Positions 41,031 through 53,500 of a stretch of DNA of 64,000 nucleotides are shown here, one piece after another. Below the pieces are notes generated by a model that had not been told where the DNA came from, made no database searches, and saw only the letters and a program-made list of their open reading frames with translations. The position numbers and the translations under genes were made by a program. Source of the stretch: Seriola aureovittata (Eukaryota; Chordata; Actinopteri; Carangiformes; Carangidae); contig NC_079364.1 of the NCBI RefSeq assembly GCF_021018895.1, forward strand, positions 16,362,385 to 16,426,384, written 5' to 3'. Numbering within the stretch: the first letter of the stretch is position 1; every line of letters starts with the position of its first letter.

Positions 41031-44000
41031 TTCATCTTACACAGCTGTGAAAGAGATTTCTTAGATTTCTACCTCTTTAGAGTGAATGACGACACTTCAC
41101 TGCAATACTGGATTGAGGAGAAATTCCAGCCTACTGCCCTCTGCTTGGTTTCACTGTAGAAAATTGCACCAATAGCCTAATCACTTACACTCATGCAGAC
41201 TCTTTGAAATACAATCTCCCAGTTATCCCATCTGTGTAGCATAGTGTACACATACACACAAACCCACTGATATAGAAAATGTTCAAGCTGTCAATTCCTT
41301 TTTTTGTTTTTTGTTTTCTTAAAAGAAATAAAATAATGATAAATGCACAATCTACACTGCAGTTTCATGTTTTAATACTTTCTCACTGCTGGAGAAACAT
41401 AATCCACACAATTAATGCTTGAAAATTATAGCCTGGATCTAGTGGCAGTTTTGAACCATAAGTTATTGATTTGGAAATGAAAACCTGTACTCTTCAAGGT
41501 TAAACCCAGTCCACCCTCATTACTGCTCTGTCCTTGAGAGGCCCGCACCAGGGCTGCTGCAAGGAGTAGAGAGGACTGCTTTAATGAAGGTGAATTTAAT
41601 AGGATTTAATGTAGCTGGGGGCAACGGAGCAGTAGAGATATGGTTTTAACAAAGAGCAAGGGACCAAGGGTACAGCCAAGAGAGCAGCCATTTTCCTTTC
41701 TTTATATTTATTTCACATTTGGTCGAGCAGAGTAAAAGCACACCACATTTTCATCTGACTCAGCCACAAGAGTCAGTGGTTAAATTTCTGTCATCAGGAC
41801 AATACAGGCCTGTAGGTTTCCATCTAGCATTCACACAGATATTGTATAACATAGCATCATTTCAACAGATTGGAATAATCTGACATGTGACATGACGTTG
41901 GTGGTTATATATAAATGTTACCTTAATTTTGACATGGAGCTTTGTTTTTGTTTTTTATTACATTTGAGTTTTATATATTTAACAACAAGTTGTTTTTTCC
42001 CCAGACGTTACATCAAATATTTCACCCTCATTATTGCATTCAGTATTAAAACACTTGGTGTTTTAATCCTGCAGGGGAAAAAAGCATAAAACCACTATTG
42101 ACTGAAGATAATGTGATTCCAGATAATGTGATGATGCAGGCACTATTCCCCATTCACAATCATCCGTACAACATCCTTAGGGAGCTCAGCAGGAATAAGA
42201 GTTAAATTTTTGATAATTCCTACACACAACTTACCAAGGTCTATTCTCTCTCCCCTCTTACTGAGCAAGTGTTTTGATACACTAAGCAATTGCATCATAT
42301 CATGCCTCTCCAATTCAGCAATGTGTGGGCGCCTTAGGCTGCTTAGCACAAAGCTTTTGGACAAGTAATGTTCCTACATCTTTTTTATTTTCATAACCTG
42401 GTTCTATTATTAATTGTGTTGAGTTCTCACAAATGCTGAATCCCATTTGCTTCATGCAGCTTGGCCCTTCAGCTGCGGGGTCATGATCACATGGCTGTGC
42501 CTTCAGCTTTTGTAAGCTTGATGTGAACAATGTGTGCTTTCTGCAAATAACATTAAATGGCCCGCTCCTATAGTAATGCTCCATAAATATGCCAAAATCC
42601 TGTACAGGGAAAAAAAAATACTTTCATACCTGGTTTTGAAACCCTTGCACAGTCATTTCTCTTCTTTTTTCTCTCCCTTCTCTTCCCTCTCTAAAATCTC
42701 CTGAAGACCTGACAGGGTGCTGAATCACAAACAGAAAGAGAGAGGGGAAAGCAAAGATGTGATTACAAATGCCAATGCCATGACATAATTCATGCAGTGT
42801 TTGCTGTTATCATTACCAATTCTTAATAATAATACTGGGCCAACGGCCAAACTCACTGCTGATCATTGCCTTCCCTTCCTCTAATGCTGGGTGCAGTATG
42901 AAATAAATGAACTTCTCTTCCATCCTTCACTTCTTTCCACAGTTTTCTCATCAAGACACAAGCAAGAACATGTTTTTAACTGCTCTAGTTGGATGAAACC
43001 CTTCACTGTATTTTAAATGCTGAAACACACTGCTGATACACTTCTTAAAAATGAAACTTCAATGCAAAATCCAATAAGGAGCACATATTTTAAGACATTG
43101 ACTAATTAAGGCATGCTTTTCAAAATCACTAACCCACTGCCAGTTCCAGTACGTGTGGATATGATATTTGAGCAGAGGGCACTAGGAAATGAGGAAGGGG
43201 CAAAGGCTATCCAGTCTCCCCTTTTTTCTTTCCCGAGACATTTCAGAACATTTGAGGAAGCAGCTTTAAGAGGTCTGACTGACAGCGGTACCAACTCTGG
43301 ATCAAGGGTCACTAACAATTCACAATGCAACCAGTCAAAAGAATATTGCACTTAATAGCAGGGCAATTATTATATGAAAGTTATTCTCTCACCAAAGCTG
43401 TCAGATTGCTGTACTATTCACACTACACAACTTGTCCTGTAATCAGGTGTATTACTGAACAACAACAGGGGTCACAAGATCTCTCACAAGGAATTCCCAA
43501 CGAGTCTGTCTGGTCTTTCTAAGTAGAGGAGCCAACATTAAAAAATGACTACATTATTTTCATACTCATTGTCAGTCACAACCAGGTCACAACACTTTCT
43601 ACACTACTGGATTTGTTTGATTCGATCTAGATATCTTTCAGGCATCTGCATGCATTGGCAAATCTCTCAGATGAAGCCATTGAACAGTTCACAAATTGCA
43701 ATTGAGTGCCAATTTGCCTCTGATCTGATCTGGGGCTTTTCTCTGCAATCTCAAAACTGTAGCAGAGTGGAAAATTAGGGCTAAAATTTTGCAGTCTCAA
43801 CTTAGCATTAGCACCCATCTGCCTGTATGGTCATGATGACTCTTGATATAAAATGTATTTAATTTTGTTTCAATTTAAAATGTTTCTAAATAAATGGACG
43901 CAAAACAACATCATACCATATTCTATTATAATGAAGGTAATACATAATCATATGAAATGTATGGATTAGTTAATAACCTAACTGAGGATTTTGTTGGACA

Positions 44001-45054
44001 GTGCCGATAATGTGATGAAAGGAACTGAAGGATAAAATGTTTTCTGAGAAAACGTTCAAGTTCCTTGAAAAGCTCCCCTGCTGACCCGCAACCAGGAAAC
44101 CCTTTCCAGATATTTCTTTTTCCAAAGAATGTCATCTTATTTGTAAATGGACTTAGGGGACCTTGTCAATGCCTGTTAGTTTTTCAAAATTACTAAAAGG
44201 CTGCAATAGCTATAAAATAAGCCACATTGTTCACACATCTGCATTTTGCATTTAATCTTTAACTTTTATTGGTACTGTCTATAATCCCTCAAACATGACT
44301 AATGGGAAGTACAGGTTTGAGAACAAGTGGTTTTAATTAAAATGCTGGTTCACAGAGGACCTTAGAAATGGGGAGTTTTTTAATCATTTTTCACAGTATC
44401 CCATATGTTTTTCTTTTATTTGCAGTCATGGAGACACACAAACCACCAATGGAAAAAAAAAAAAACAAGTAGGAAAAAAGTGATATAGATTCATCCGGTT
44501 CAGTATCCAAATCACATTTTCTGCACTGGCACTTAGAAACAGCATATAAGCTCAGATACAGTTTCAAAGTGTAATTAAACCCTGACACCAACAGTTTTAA
44601 GGATGTTGGGTTTCCTGTTTACATAACAAAAACAGTCATAAAACATATGGGTGGCATATGAAAGCACGTTTCAAAGGCCACACAAAGATTTGCTTTATCA
44701 ATTCTGACAAGGAAAGCAGCAGAAGGGGCTCTCTACTTGAACCATTCTTGAACTTCTGTTAGCAGTAGTCTGTTCAACCCACATATCAACTTACTTATTC
44801 AACAACAGTAGACATTCAAAATCTCAAGGTCAGAGTGACACAGTGACTGCGGGCTTTGATGTCACCAACTTGCTCAATTTCTATCAAAGAGTGGCAAAAA
44901 GCAACTTCAGCCAGAAATATTTTTGAGAGGTTCATATTCATTCACATAAATTCCACATTTGTGAGTTATATACATGTTGGCTAGAGTATTTACAATATCC
45001 CATGACAATAAATAAACAATTTTAGAGAAGATAACATGAGAGCATAAGGACCAC

Positions 45055-45058
<4 letters not shown>
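41031..45058. other. Gene-less region
   Basis: Includes the conserved-like block at 42.1-42.6 kb and, at about 42625-42720, a purine-rich minus-strand stretch ending in a good donor (AACCAG then GTATGAA) after a short ATG frame MTVQGFQNQ. The latter is too short to call. Confidence 0.5.
42140..42600. promoter_or_regulatory. Conserved-element-like block with a minus-strand donor
   Basis: Repeat-free, low in stops on the minus strand. A consensus minus donor (CTTG then GTAAGTT) ends at 42234, after an open stretch reading HDMMQLLSVSKHLLSKRGER. No protein is recognised, and upstream acceptors are mediocre. Confidence 0.22.

Positions 45059-45093
<35 letters not shown>
45059..45093. repeat. (AT)n microsatellite
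   Basis: About 17 AT units abutting a dispersed fish repeat. Confidence 0.97.
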
Positions 45094-45096
<3 letters not shown>

Positions 45097-45290
45097 AATA
45101 TGAAGCTACAATCAGCACTTGGTTAGCTTAGCATAAAGATTGGAATCAGCTAGCCTGGTTCTGTAAGGTAACAAAATCCACCTATGGGCATCTCTAAAGC
45201 TCAGTAATTAACACATTGTGTTTAATTTGTACAAAAACTGAAGCATAAAAATAACAAGTTTGTATCTAGTTCATTATATTTAAACAGCAT
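45093..45290 (+). mobile_element. Common teleost non-autonomous element (TTAGCTTAGCATAAAG type)
   Basis: GAAGCTACAATCAGCACTTG, GTTAGCTTAGCATAAAGA, TAGCCTGGTTCTGTAAGGTA, ACAAAATCCACCTATGGGCA, CTCTAAAGCTCAGTAATTAA and ACAAAAACTGAAGCATAAAA occur in the order known from an abundant non-coding element of acanthomorph fishes. It lies directly beside an (AT)n run. The copy is old and slightly shortened. Confidence 0.65.
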
Positions 45291-45464
45291 GTCAATGATT
45301 ACATGCTATGTTTATGGCATATATGTAGTTAGGACATGGTTTACACTGAAATACAGCCATCTAACAGTTGACAGGAGATTAATACAATGGCAAGTTATTG
45401 AACTTAAGTTACTATTTTGAAATCTTAACCAAACAGGCTCGTTTTTTATACTCTTTTTTTAATG

Positions 45465-45620
45465 ATGAAAGGTACATTGGACAATTTTTGGCCACTAGGT
45501 GACGTTTTAAAAACACACAGTAATACAACCAATGGTATAATATGAGCTAAAGTTCATATATGGCTAGCACCAAGTCGGCTATAAATTAGCTGCCTGACTA
45601 ATTATCCAACACAGACACAT
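45465..45620 (+). repeat. Possible dispersed repeat beginning AAAGGTACATTGGACAATTT
   Basis: The phrase TTTTTGGCCACTAGGTGACG is typical of several fish non-autonomous DNA elements. The right edge is unclear. The sequence may continue into the CpG-richer block at 45760-46120, in which case that block is repeat rather than promoter. Confidence 0.35.
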
Positions 45621-45759
45621 ACACACATTAACAGTTACAGTGGTAAAGCTGTGTGCGGTCACCTGGTTCACTTACTAGTTAGCTTTAGTCTTGTTTTCTG
45701 ACTTCGCAGACAAATTACTGCTCTTTTAATTTTACTGTTAGCTTGGTAAATGTTTGCTG

Positions 45760-46120
45760 ACGTTTACCTGGTAGGCTACTTTAAATGTGGAGCAGGTGGT
45801 CCACTCCGTTGCTCAGTTTCCGGCAATGAGTAGCAGCGGTGTTGTGGCGTTGTAAACTTTAGTTTGCGGCCTTCGGTCCTGTGTAACTATTGGAATAATA
45901 ATGTGCACCAAGGAACAGTGTCGTAGTTGAGGCACAAAGATGTTTTCTTCTGAAAATAATGTAATGAGCTAAACTTTAAAAACAACACTTGTTTTGAAGA
46001 CGCTTTACACATTTCTTCAAAACGATGCTTTCCAGCTGAAATAAAACGTGTTCCGTCCGCAGCTGCACAATTAAGAAAACTTTTGACTCCTTTTCAAAGT
46101 TGCGACTATTTCAACAGCAG
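45760..46120. promoter_or_regulatory. CpG-richer block, candidate promoter or repeat
   Basis: At least 14 CpG dinucleotides occur in about 360 bp, more than in the flanks. Motifs include TTTCCGG (ETS-type, minus strand CCGGAAA), TATTGG (inverted CCAAT) and CAGGAAGTGACG at about 46117-46128, which resembles an ETS-CRE composite. On the minus strand CTACCAG is followed by GTAAACG at about 45770, a fair donor for a non-coding first exon. It may instead be part of a transposon starting at 45.47 kb. No coding frame supports it. Confidence 0.3.
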
Positions 46121-47210
46121 GAAGTGACGTTTCTGTTTACTTGTTAAAAATTAATTAATTAATTTTAAAAAAGCAAGAAAAGTATTAAATCAATGGAAAG
46201 GAAAAAAAAGTAAGAAAAGTATTATTGTACTACTATGTCATACAAGTTAGACAAAATAATGTGGTAAATTGTAAACATACTTATTGTGCATCCCACTGAA
46301 CGTTTCTGTTCCACATAGTTTGCCTTGTACTTACTGCACCCTTGAACAGCTTTTATCTGTGACCTTGAATCCTAGGTACAAAATTGTAAAATGTAACACG
46401 AATAATTATAATTAATCACGAGATTTATCTCCTTTTTCCCAATATGTTTAATTTTGCACAAAGTTTCATATGTGCCCACATGAATGGAAACCATGCATCA
46501 GTGGTTCGATGTGTCTCAGTGGACTGGACATAGTGAAGTCAAAGTGTCCTCTTTCCAGAATTTCCAGTCATTCTGTCGGATTTGTCAAACTGACTTGATA
46601 TGGACCTGAGAGAGAGAGAGAAAGAGAAGATTTATGGAAGTTAAACAAATCCTGACATGGTTCTTATTGGTGGTAATTACTCGTAGCACTCTCAGCAAGG
46701 CAACTGCAAAGTTTAGTTTGACATGCAGAAGTGATGAGTCAAGCATCAATGGAGCTTTACTTTGTCCTGTCTGTTTCATTGATAAAAATGTAGGTGGGTT
46801 TATTTTGAACAAAATATTTTGTCAAAAGCTACTTCTTTCTGGTGTTTTAGTCTTTTGTGTCATAGGTCCCTTATGGATTTCAACTCGGTACAAGCCAGAT
46901 TTGGGTGCTTTTGCTGAGCCATTTGCAATTCAATGGTGAGGGTCACTGTTTCCATTACATTACCCTGTATTGTTACAGGGAAATCTGAAGTTACCACAAT
47001 AAAGTTTTTTTTCTGTTCCCATGAAGTGTTTCTGCAGCTCAAAGCCTTCTTAAGTCTGGTCCTCTACTTTGCAGTTAACAACATCCATCCCTCAACACTA
47101 CTGTGTCAATGGAGTTGCAGAGCGGCAAAGACAAAGTACTCCTCACCCATCTAAGGGCTGTGTCCATCTGGAAAAGCCATTGGAACAAACAGGTTGTAGG
47201 GGCAACTGGA

Positions 47211-47212
<2 letters not shown>

Positions 47213-47267
<55 letters not shown>
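47213..47267. repeat. (CT)n microsatellite
   Basis: About 27 CT units. Open frames across it (Ser-Leu or Glu-Arg repeats) are not genes. Confidence 0.97.
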
Positions 47268-47270
<3 letters not shown>

Positions 47271-48083
47271 ATGCCTCCCAGACCTGGTGGTGTCTGTGAC
47301 AGGCCCTCTCCTGGTGAGCTAGCCTCCATGATGAATGGCCACCTTTCCACTCTTTATCGCCCCACTAAATCATGTGCTTACCATGCTTTTATGACCAATT
47401 TTTGCTGCTTTGTTTTATTTTCCCCATTTTTTTTGAATGAAACTCCAAAGGCTGTGGTTTTGTTTTGTATTTTTCTATTTTTTGTACTGATCTTCCAGGT
47501 TTTTATCACTGCATTGGTATTCAGGTGGAGATTAGAGATCTAGCCTTATTAATCGAATTCACAGAGACAAATGTGTCAGACCTTGTTTGGACTAGAGAAA
47601 GGCTCCAACAGAAAATGCTCTTATATAAAGAGCAAATATTTCAAGAATATTTCATTTTATTCATTTACTGTTTTCTAACCTCTATCTTTTATGCAGCACT
47701 CCTGTCTTTTATACCCACCGAGTAATAACTTGACAAATAGGCAGGAATATGTCTGTTGCATTCCTGGAAAAGCATAAATAATTTATGTGACTGAGCATCA
47801 CATGTGGAGTTGGTCATAATCCAGAGACTGACAGGCACGCAGTATGTCAGGGCAGGACAGAGGATCTGAGAAGAGACTCATTTTTTTGTTTTGTTTTTTT
47901 ATCTTAAGGTATAATAAATTACTAGATAATGGCGTTTGCTGTGTGTTTATGAAATTCTTTGTCAATCTTTTACTGTGCTTTGATAGTTTTTACATCACAA
48001 AAGGTAGTACACATATGAATTAGTGAAAATTCAGTATTCTGTCATGTGTCCCGTGAAAAATAATAGTAAAACTAAACTGTTAC

Positions 48084-48125
48084 AGGAGGAATATCATGCA
48101 ACGAAGGTCCCTGGCCAGACCAATG
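48084..48125 (-). mobile_element. tRNA-like SINE fragment, copy 2
   Basis: ATATCATGCAACGAAGGTCC followed by CTGGCCAGACC matches the same SINE-like unit as at 15.8 kb in the same orientation. It is shorter and more decayed. Confidence 0.4.
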
Positions 48126-50019
48126 TCTATAGGCCACAATCAAACCTCTGCATTGGCTTTTTAAACTGGGAAGAATAATGCAAATAATTTTAAGTAAACT
48201 CATCAAAATTTGTTTTACATTACCAATCATGAGAGAGCAAGTCTGGATCATAAAGGTATGTCAAACAAAAGAGAAGAGAGTTACTGAAGAGTTTGTACCC
48301 AAATTATATTTCATCAACTAAATTGTGTGTCTTTTAATATTACTTTTACTATTTAAAATACATAGTTATGTGGATGCTGACACTTTTTGATACTGTATAG
48401 GAACACACAAATAAATAACAAGTAGATTTATAACTATAAAAGTGTTTTATAACTACCTCGGTCATGCAGTACTTCGGTAAGATCTTGCTCTGGTACAGAT
48501 TAAAATTGAGGCCAGAAATGATGTACTCTGTCTCCCCCCAGTGGACAGAGAAAATCCTGTCATGGTATTGTCCTGAATAATGCTCATCTGTATGACTGAC
48601 TTCTTCACCCACAGTGAATTGATTAATAGCGGTGGACAAAATTAAATGTAAACATGTTTTGTCGTAATTGAATCAGTCTAAACAAAATGTTAAAAGTTTC
48701 ACTGAAGAACTGAAATGTGTAAAAGTTGTAGTTTTCAGTTAAACTGTGATGTGTGCCAGTAGTTCATAGTATAGCTTTTTTTTTATTTTGAAAGCAATGT
48801 TTTTTGATTCACAAGCTAGAAATTCAATATTCATGGGTCATTTTAACCCTTCCCTGATAGAATCTCAAAGACCAGTAAAGCCTATGTTGCAGTCATCTTA
48901 CAACTTGGAGGTTTTTATGATCTATCAATCACCCAAACAAAGCTTAAGTGTGTGAGCCACTGCCAGGGGAGGTCTGACCTGCGGCCTAGCGTGACATTCA
49001 AGGAAGGAGGGCTACTCACCCAGGAAATCCCATTACACCAAAGTATGATGGATATCAGTACTGGGAAAGCTCATATGTGGTCTGACATATAATTTGTTAT
49101 AATTTGTAAAAAAAAAAAAAAAAAAAAATGGTGTGACCACGTTCACCTTTATCCCTGTCTTTCACTCTTTCAAAAGTCTGTCCCTACAGTCTGACATGTA
49201 TGCTTAAAATCTAGAATACTATATTCATCTGTCTTGTATTTGTGTTTGAGCTCATGTAGTGAACCAAGACCAAGGAACTGGCCTTTTTAATGAAATTAAA
49301 TGTTAGAAAATTTGGTTGTACAACACTGAATTTGTGGCTGTACATCCAGAAATTTACCACTGATTTCTTTCTTTGGCCTTAGCCAAACTTTATTTTCTTT
49401 AATTTTTTTTTTTGTGATTTAACAGTAGTGAATCATCTTGTTTTCCAAATGACATTTCTTTAACAACAGTGTGTACGTACATAGATAATAAACTTGCTGT
49501 GCTATAATGACAATTCTGTAGTTACAATGGTGATTGAACAGACAGCAAAACTATCTTGCATACTTGTGTCATCTGAATCAAAGAGGTGCAGATTAGCTTC
49601 ATATGTAGAAGATTTCCAGTGGTGATCAATAAAACCAAATAACACCAATACGATATGATGTGAAATAACTAAAATACTCTTTATCAACACCATGGAGACA
49701 GGAAAATGACAAATGTCACCGGCGTGGAATTGTATCACTTACCTCAAAAATAAAAGCAAAGGTTAATCAGGCACCATCCAAACTCTTTTCAAAAGTCTCC
49801 CACTCTGTTTGTTTGTGTCATGTCACCCTTCTGTGCCGTATTGATTGTCCAAGATAAGAGAATACCATGTAAATTTTCTGCTAAAATTCGATGAAAGACG
49901 TCACAGCATGCAACCTTTGGACTTGTCTTTGAATTTATTGATTTTTTTTGATGACATTTATTTTACCAATAATATTAACTAGTCATGAATGTATTGTAAC
50001 ATGTAGGTCACACATCTTT

Positions 50020-50125
50020 CTCACAGGTCTTATCTGTTTTTGGTCCTCACAGTGAGTCATGTTTATCTGTTTCTGAACTCTCCCCTTTATATACTTTACT
50101 GATAAGAAGCAAGCAAACAGACAGT
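50020..50125 (+). promoter_or_regulatory. hnf4b: Candidate hnf4b core promoter: TATA box with GATA and FOX-type sites
   Basis: TATATA lies at 50088-50093, which would put the start of transcription near 50118-50125. Around it are three GATA-type sites: CTTATCTG at 50029-50036, TTATCTG at 50063-50069 and TGATAAG at 50100-50106. Two forkhead-type motifs are present: TGTTTAT at 50060-50066 and AGCAAACA at 50112-50119. GATA and FOXA factors drive endoderm genes, so the mix fits an HNF4 gene. Each motif is short and could occur by chance; the clustering just upstream of the inferred exon 1 is the argument. Confidence 0.4.
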
Positions 50126-50340
50126 GGGCCAAATTTCAGTACTGTGAAGTCACTGAAGTGGACCATCACAGAGCAGCTTATGAACCCACCACAAGAATGT
50201 TAGAAGTGCCATTGTAAAGAAGGTTAACATCCATAGCTAGGCATCGAGAAGACAAAAACAAAAGCTGCAAGCAACTGTAGAAGAAGGAAAGGGATCCAGC
50301 CCACACATTGGATTCCTGTGATGAAGAGAAACTGAGCTGA

Positions 50341-50436
50341 ATGCGTGATCTGGAAGTTACAGTCGATACTGGTGGAGTTTTGCCTGTCAGCCAATTTCAA
50401 AAACCTTCTAAACATAGAGCCTCATCAGAGCCATGA
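50341..50436 (+). other. Upstream ORF overlapping the hnf4b start codon
   Basis: An ATG at 50341 opens 31 codons (MRDLEVTVDTGG at the start) and terminates at TGA 50434-50436, which overlaps the proposed hnf4b start as ATGA. A shorter uORF begins at about 50179. If the first exon and promoter are right, both lie in the 5' UTR and could lower translation. Confidence 0.35.
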
Positions 50437-50538
50437 AGCTTACTGGAACTATCCTTAAACTGGAGTACACTCACTGCAGTACAGACACTGAGCATTTAAA
50501 CAACACGATTGTGATACCACTGCAAACTAATACAACAG
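50433..50538 (+). CDS. hnf4b: hnf4b coding exon 1 (A/B region, inferred)
   Basis: The ATG at 50433 opens a frame of 35 codons that ends one base into a codon at a GTATGA donor. This is exactly the phase that exon 2 needs, and the split codon gives Asp before Ser-Pro as in HNF4A. The start MKLTGTIL resembles the MRLSKTLV start of HNF4A, but the rest ([12 protein letters not shown] onward) lacks the usual Tyr-Thr-Thr-Leu-Glu-Phe block. It lies about 310 bp downstream of a TATA-containing promoter candidate. The frame is too short to stand on length alone. An alternative first exon elsewhere in 46-52 kb cannot be excluded. Confidence 0.55.
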
Positions 50539-53500
50539 GTATGACGAAACAGCTTCACCTAAATCACTCTGAAGTGTAAGCTTCTTAAGTGTCATCGGTT
50601 CTAACACAAAATACTGCATTGTTGCAGTTATTTTTCTCAATTTAGGGTTTAGGGTGCAACTAACAATTTTTAATTAAGCTATCAGTTATTTTCTCAATTT
50701 ATTGTTTGAGCTAAAAGAATGTACTCCTGTGGCCTATCAAAATTTCCCAGAGTCCAAAGTCTTTAAATTGCTTGCTCAGTCCAATCAGTGGTCCAAAGCC
50801 AAAGGAAATGTCACAATGATATAAAACAGAGAACAGCAGCTAATCATTACAATTAATAAGTTGCATGAAAACAGGTAATCTTTGGCAATCTTGCTTAAAA
50901 AAGAAAATTTAAGCAATGAATTGACAATGAAAAATAGTTGCAGATAAATTTTCTGTCCTTTGACTACTCGATTCAGCATTCTACATAAGTTTACATTCTG
51001 ATCTAATTCCTTTCGTAATCTTATCCCCTGTCATCGTTATAATTAGGGCTCCGTTCAGCTGAATCAGGCCCTTTCCTTACCACTTTAAATGAAAAAGCTT
51101 TACCAACAGGCCGCTCTTCAAATTCAGATAACTGCAAGGCAAATGTATTCTAATCTCTTAATTCAATCTAACTGATCTTTGACCACAGAAAGCATTTTCC
51201 CTGTTAAATCGCAATCCCTAGCTGCTTCATCTCCCTAAACTAAGTATGCAATTTACATACATTATAGCCTGGGGTCTGTACAGTACAGGCATCAGTGCAG
51301 GAACACTGCACCAAGAACGTGTATTTGACCGTCAGTGCTTTTAAAGAGAGACAATCCTGCAGCAATCAAACCCTGGCAAGATGCAATTTGGAGCAACATG
51401 GAAGGAGAATTTAAACAGAGCATCCAATGTAAAATTAGCCAGAGGAGAGTAGTGGACTTTGGCTTGCAACTGACCTCGGACTGCTTTAATTAAATGGGGA
51501 GTTTTCTCTTCCTCTTGAGTAATAACTAGCAGTTCTCCTCTGAGGCCTATGGCACTGGCAGTCACATAGAGCAGTGATATCACTACCTATAACCCTGGTT
51601 TTATTATCAACACCATTGCTCCTGCTAAACCTATGAAATGGTGCCCAGGCGATTCCTAAGGGCCGTGAGTTCACAGTCAACACCTTACTGCATAGCCGTG
51701 TCCATGTGCAAGGTTATTTCTGTTCACAGAGGTGGAATAAGATTCATCATGCGCCTTGGTTGATAAAAAGGATCATGAATGATCGTGTCTATCAAGGTGT
51801 CTGTCTGCTCTTAACAAAGCTGATGTTCTCTCAGCTGTATGATCTGTCTCGGATGCTTGTGAGGCTTGTTAGATTAGGCACAGAGATATTTATTTATTCA
51901 TTAGCAACCAAATAAAAGGTCTTAGAGAATCCCTCTCCCCTACAATGCTAATGTCTATCACATGTCTCATATTCAAACTTTTCGTCAGGCACCTAATTTT
52001 ATTTTTATCAGAAATCTGCAGGGTTTTTTTTTAGTGTCTACTATCTTTTAATTGACAGATTCACCAGCATCAGAACCCACCTCATCACTATCACATCCTG
52101 ATGGAGGTAGGACTCAATGTTCCATATGTGCAGACAGAGCCACAGGTAAGCATTATGGTGCATCCAGCTGTGATGGCTGCAAGGGCTTCTTCAGGAGGAG
52201 TATTCGCAATAACCACACTTACAACTGTAGGTGAGTTCCATCATAGATCCCTCTAAATAAAACAGATCATTGTTCAACAACATTGTATTCATCGCATAGC
52301 TCAATATCGACTAACATGTTAAATTAAGTCTGAACACAGATACACAGCAATAACAATGACATTGAGAATATCAAAAAGGACTTTATTTAAGTTGAAGTGA
52401 GAAGTTACTCTGTGGTGTTAAAGTTATCACCCATTGTACAGAAGTGTGAGATGTATCATAGAGGAAACAACACCTAGCAAAAGAAAAGCAACCTAAAGTC
52501 ATAGTTGCTGGGACCAGTCCAGGCATGGAAACAATAACATATATATAATGACAGGGGACTCTAAATCAATGGTGAGATATAGCTGTAGGCTCTTTTTGAC
52601 TTTCCCATGTGAGCAGATGATTGAACCGTGCTTTGCCGACTACAGATTCTGTCATGTCTTAGCTTGCATTAAAAAGTGTCCCTGAGTGCAGAGTGAGATG
52701 TCAGGTGACTACAAGCGAAGGATCAAGCACAAAATATGATCAATTCCTAAACCTCAGAGTATTCAACGTGTGTAACTGTGTCTTCTTCTGAGAAATATTA
52801 AAGGGGAACTCCACTGATTTTTTTTCTTTTCTTTTTTTTTTAGGTTCAACAGGCAATGTTCTGTGGAGAAAGACAAAAGAAACCAGTGTCGTTACTGCAG
52901 ACTACAAAAGTGTTTCAAAGCTGGAATGAGAAAGGAAGGTCAGAGGAATTGTTTTTATCTGCTTAAGCAGCTTTCTTTTATTTAATACAGTGCACCTTCA
53001 GGATTTAAATTCTAAAAATGTAATTGAACCACAAGAACCTACATAAAAGGATGAGATAAATATTCCAAACTTGAAAAACTTCCAAACTAAAATTTGCTAT
53101 ACACCATTTGCATAGAAAATTTGTCATGTCTGCTTCTAGGAAATGGAAAAAGAGGATCAGGGGTGGTTCAATAAAAGGATAAGATATTTTTGTTTACTTC
53201 TTGTGCAACAATGAGTGCATCAGTGTTGATTTTCGTGCATGTTTATGTGCCCTATGTGTATCTTTGGCCTTATCTTCCACTGACTCCCACAGATAAGCAG
53301 GGAAAGAGAGATGTGATCAGAGGAGCTATGAATAGTCTCTACACATGAATAATTAACATGACTGAGCGCAGGCAAATATTTGTTCTGCATTTTTCTGGAA
53401 AGATGTTGTTTACAGCCCCCCACAGTGAAGGCCAGGGCTACTAATTTTGAAAGTTTACTTCAGTAATTTGCCTGGTTTGCATAACATGCTGTAGAATAAA

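Larger units (their letters stand above)
46130..50019. other. Gene-less region upstream of hnf4b
   Basis: AT-rich, with the (CT)n array, a SINE fragment at 48.1 kb and an A run at 49110-49128. Open frames around 46.6-47.5 kb lack protein-like composition. Confidence 0.55.

Noticed and set aside
46585..46939. Hydrophobic + strand ORF of 101 codons starting MEVKQILTWFLL
   Set aside because: It has an opposing open frame, no recognisable family and no promoter or splice context. The hydrophobic start is expected in T-rich DNA.
47075..47543. Frames of 91-146 codons around 47.1-47.5 kb
   Set aside because: Most of their length is the (CT)n array translated as Ser-Leu or Arg-Glu; the flanks show no domain or splice support.
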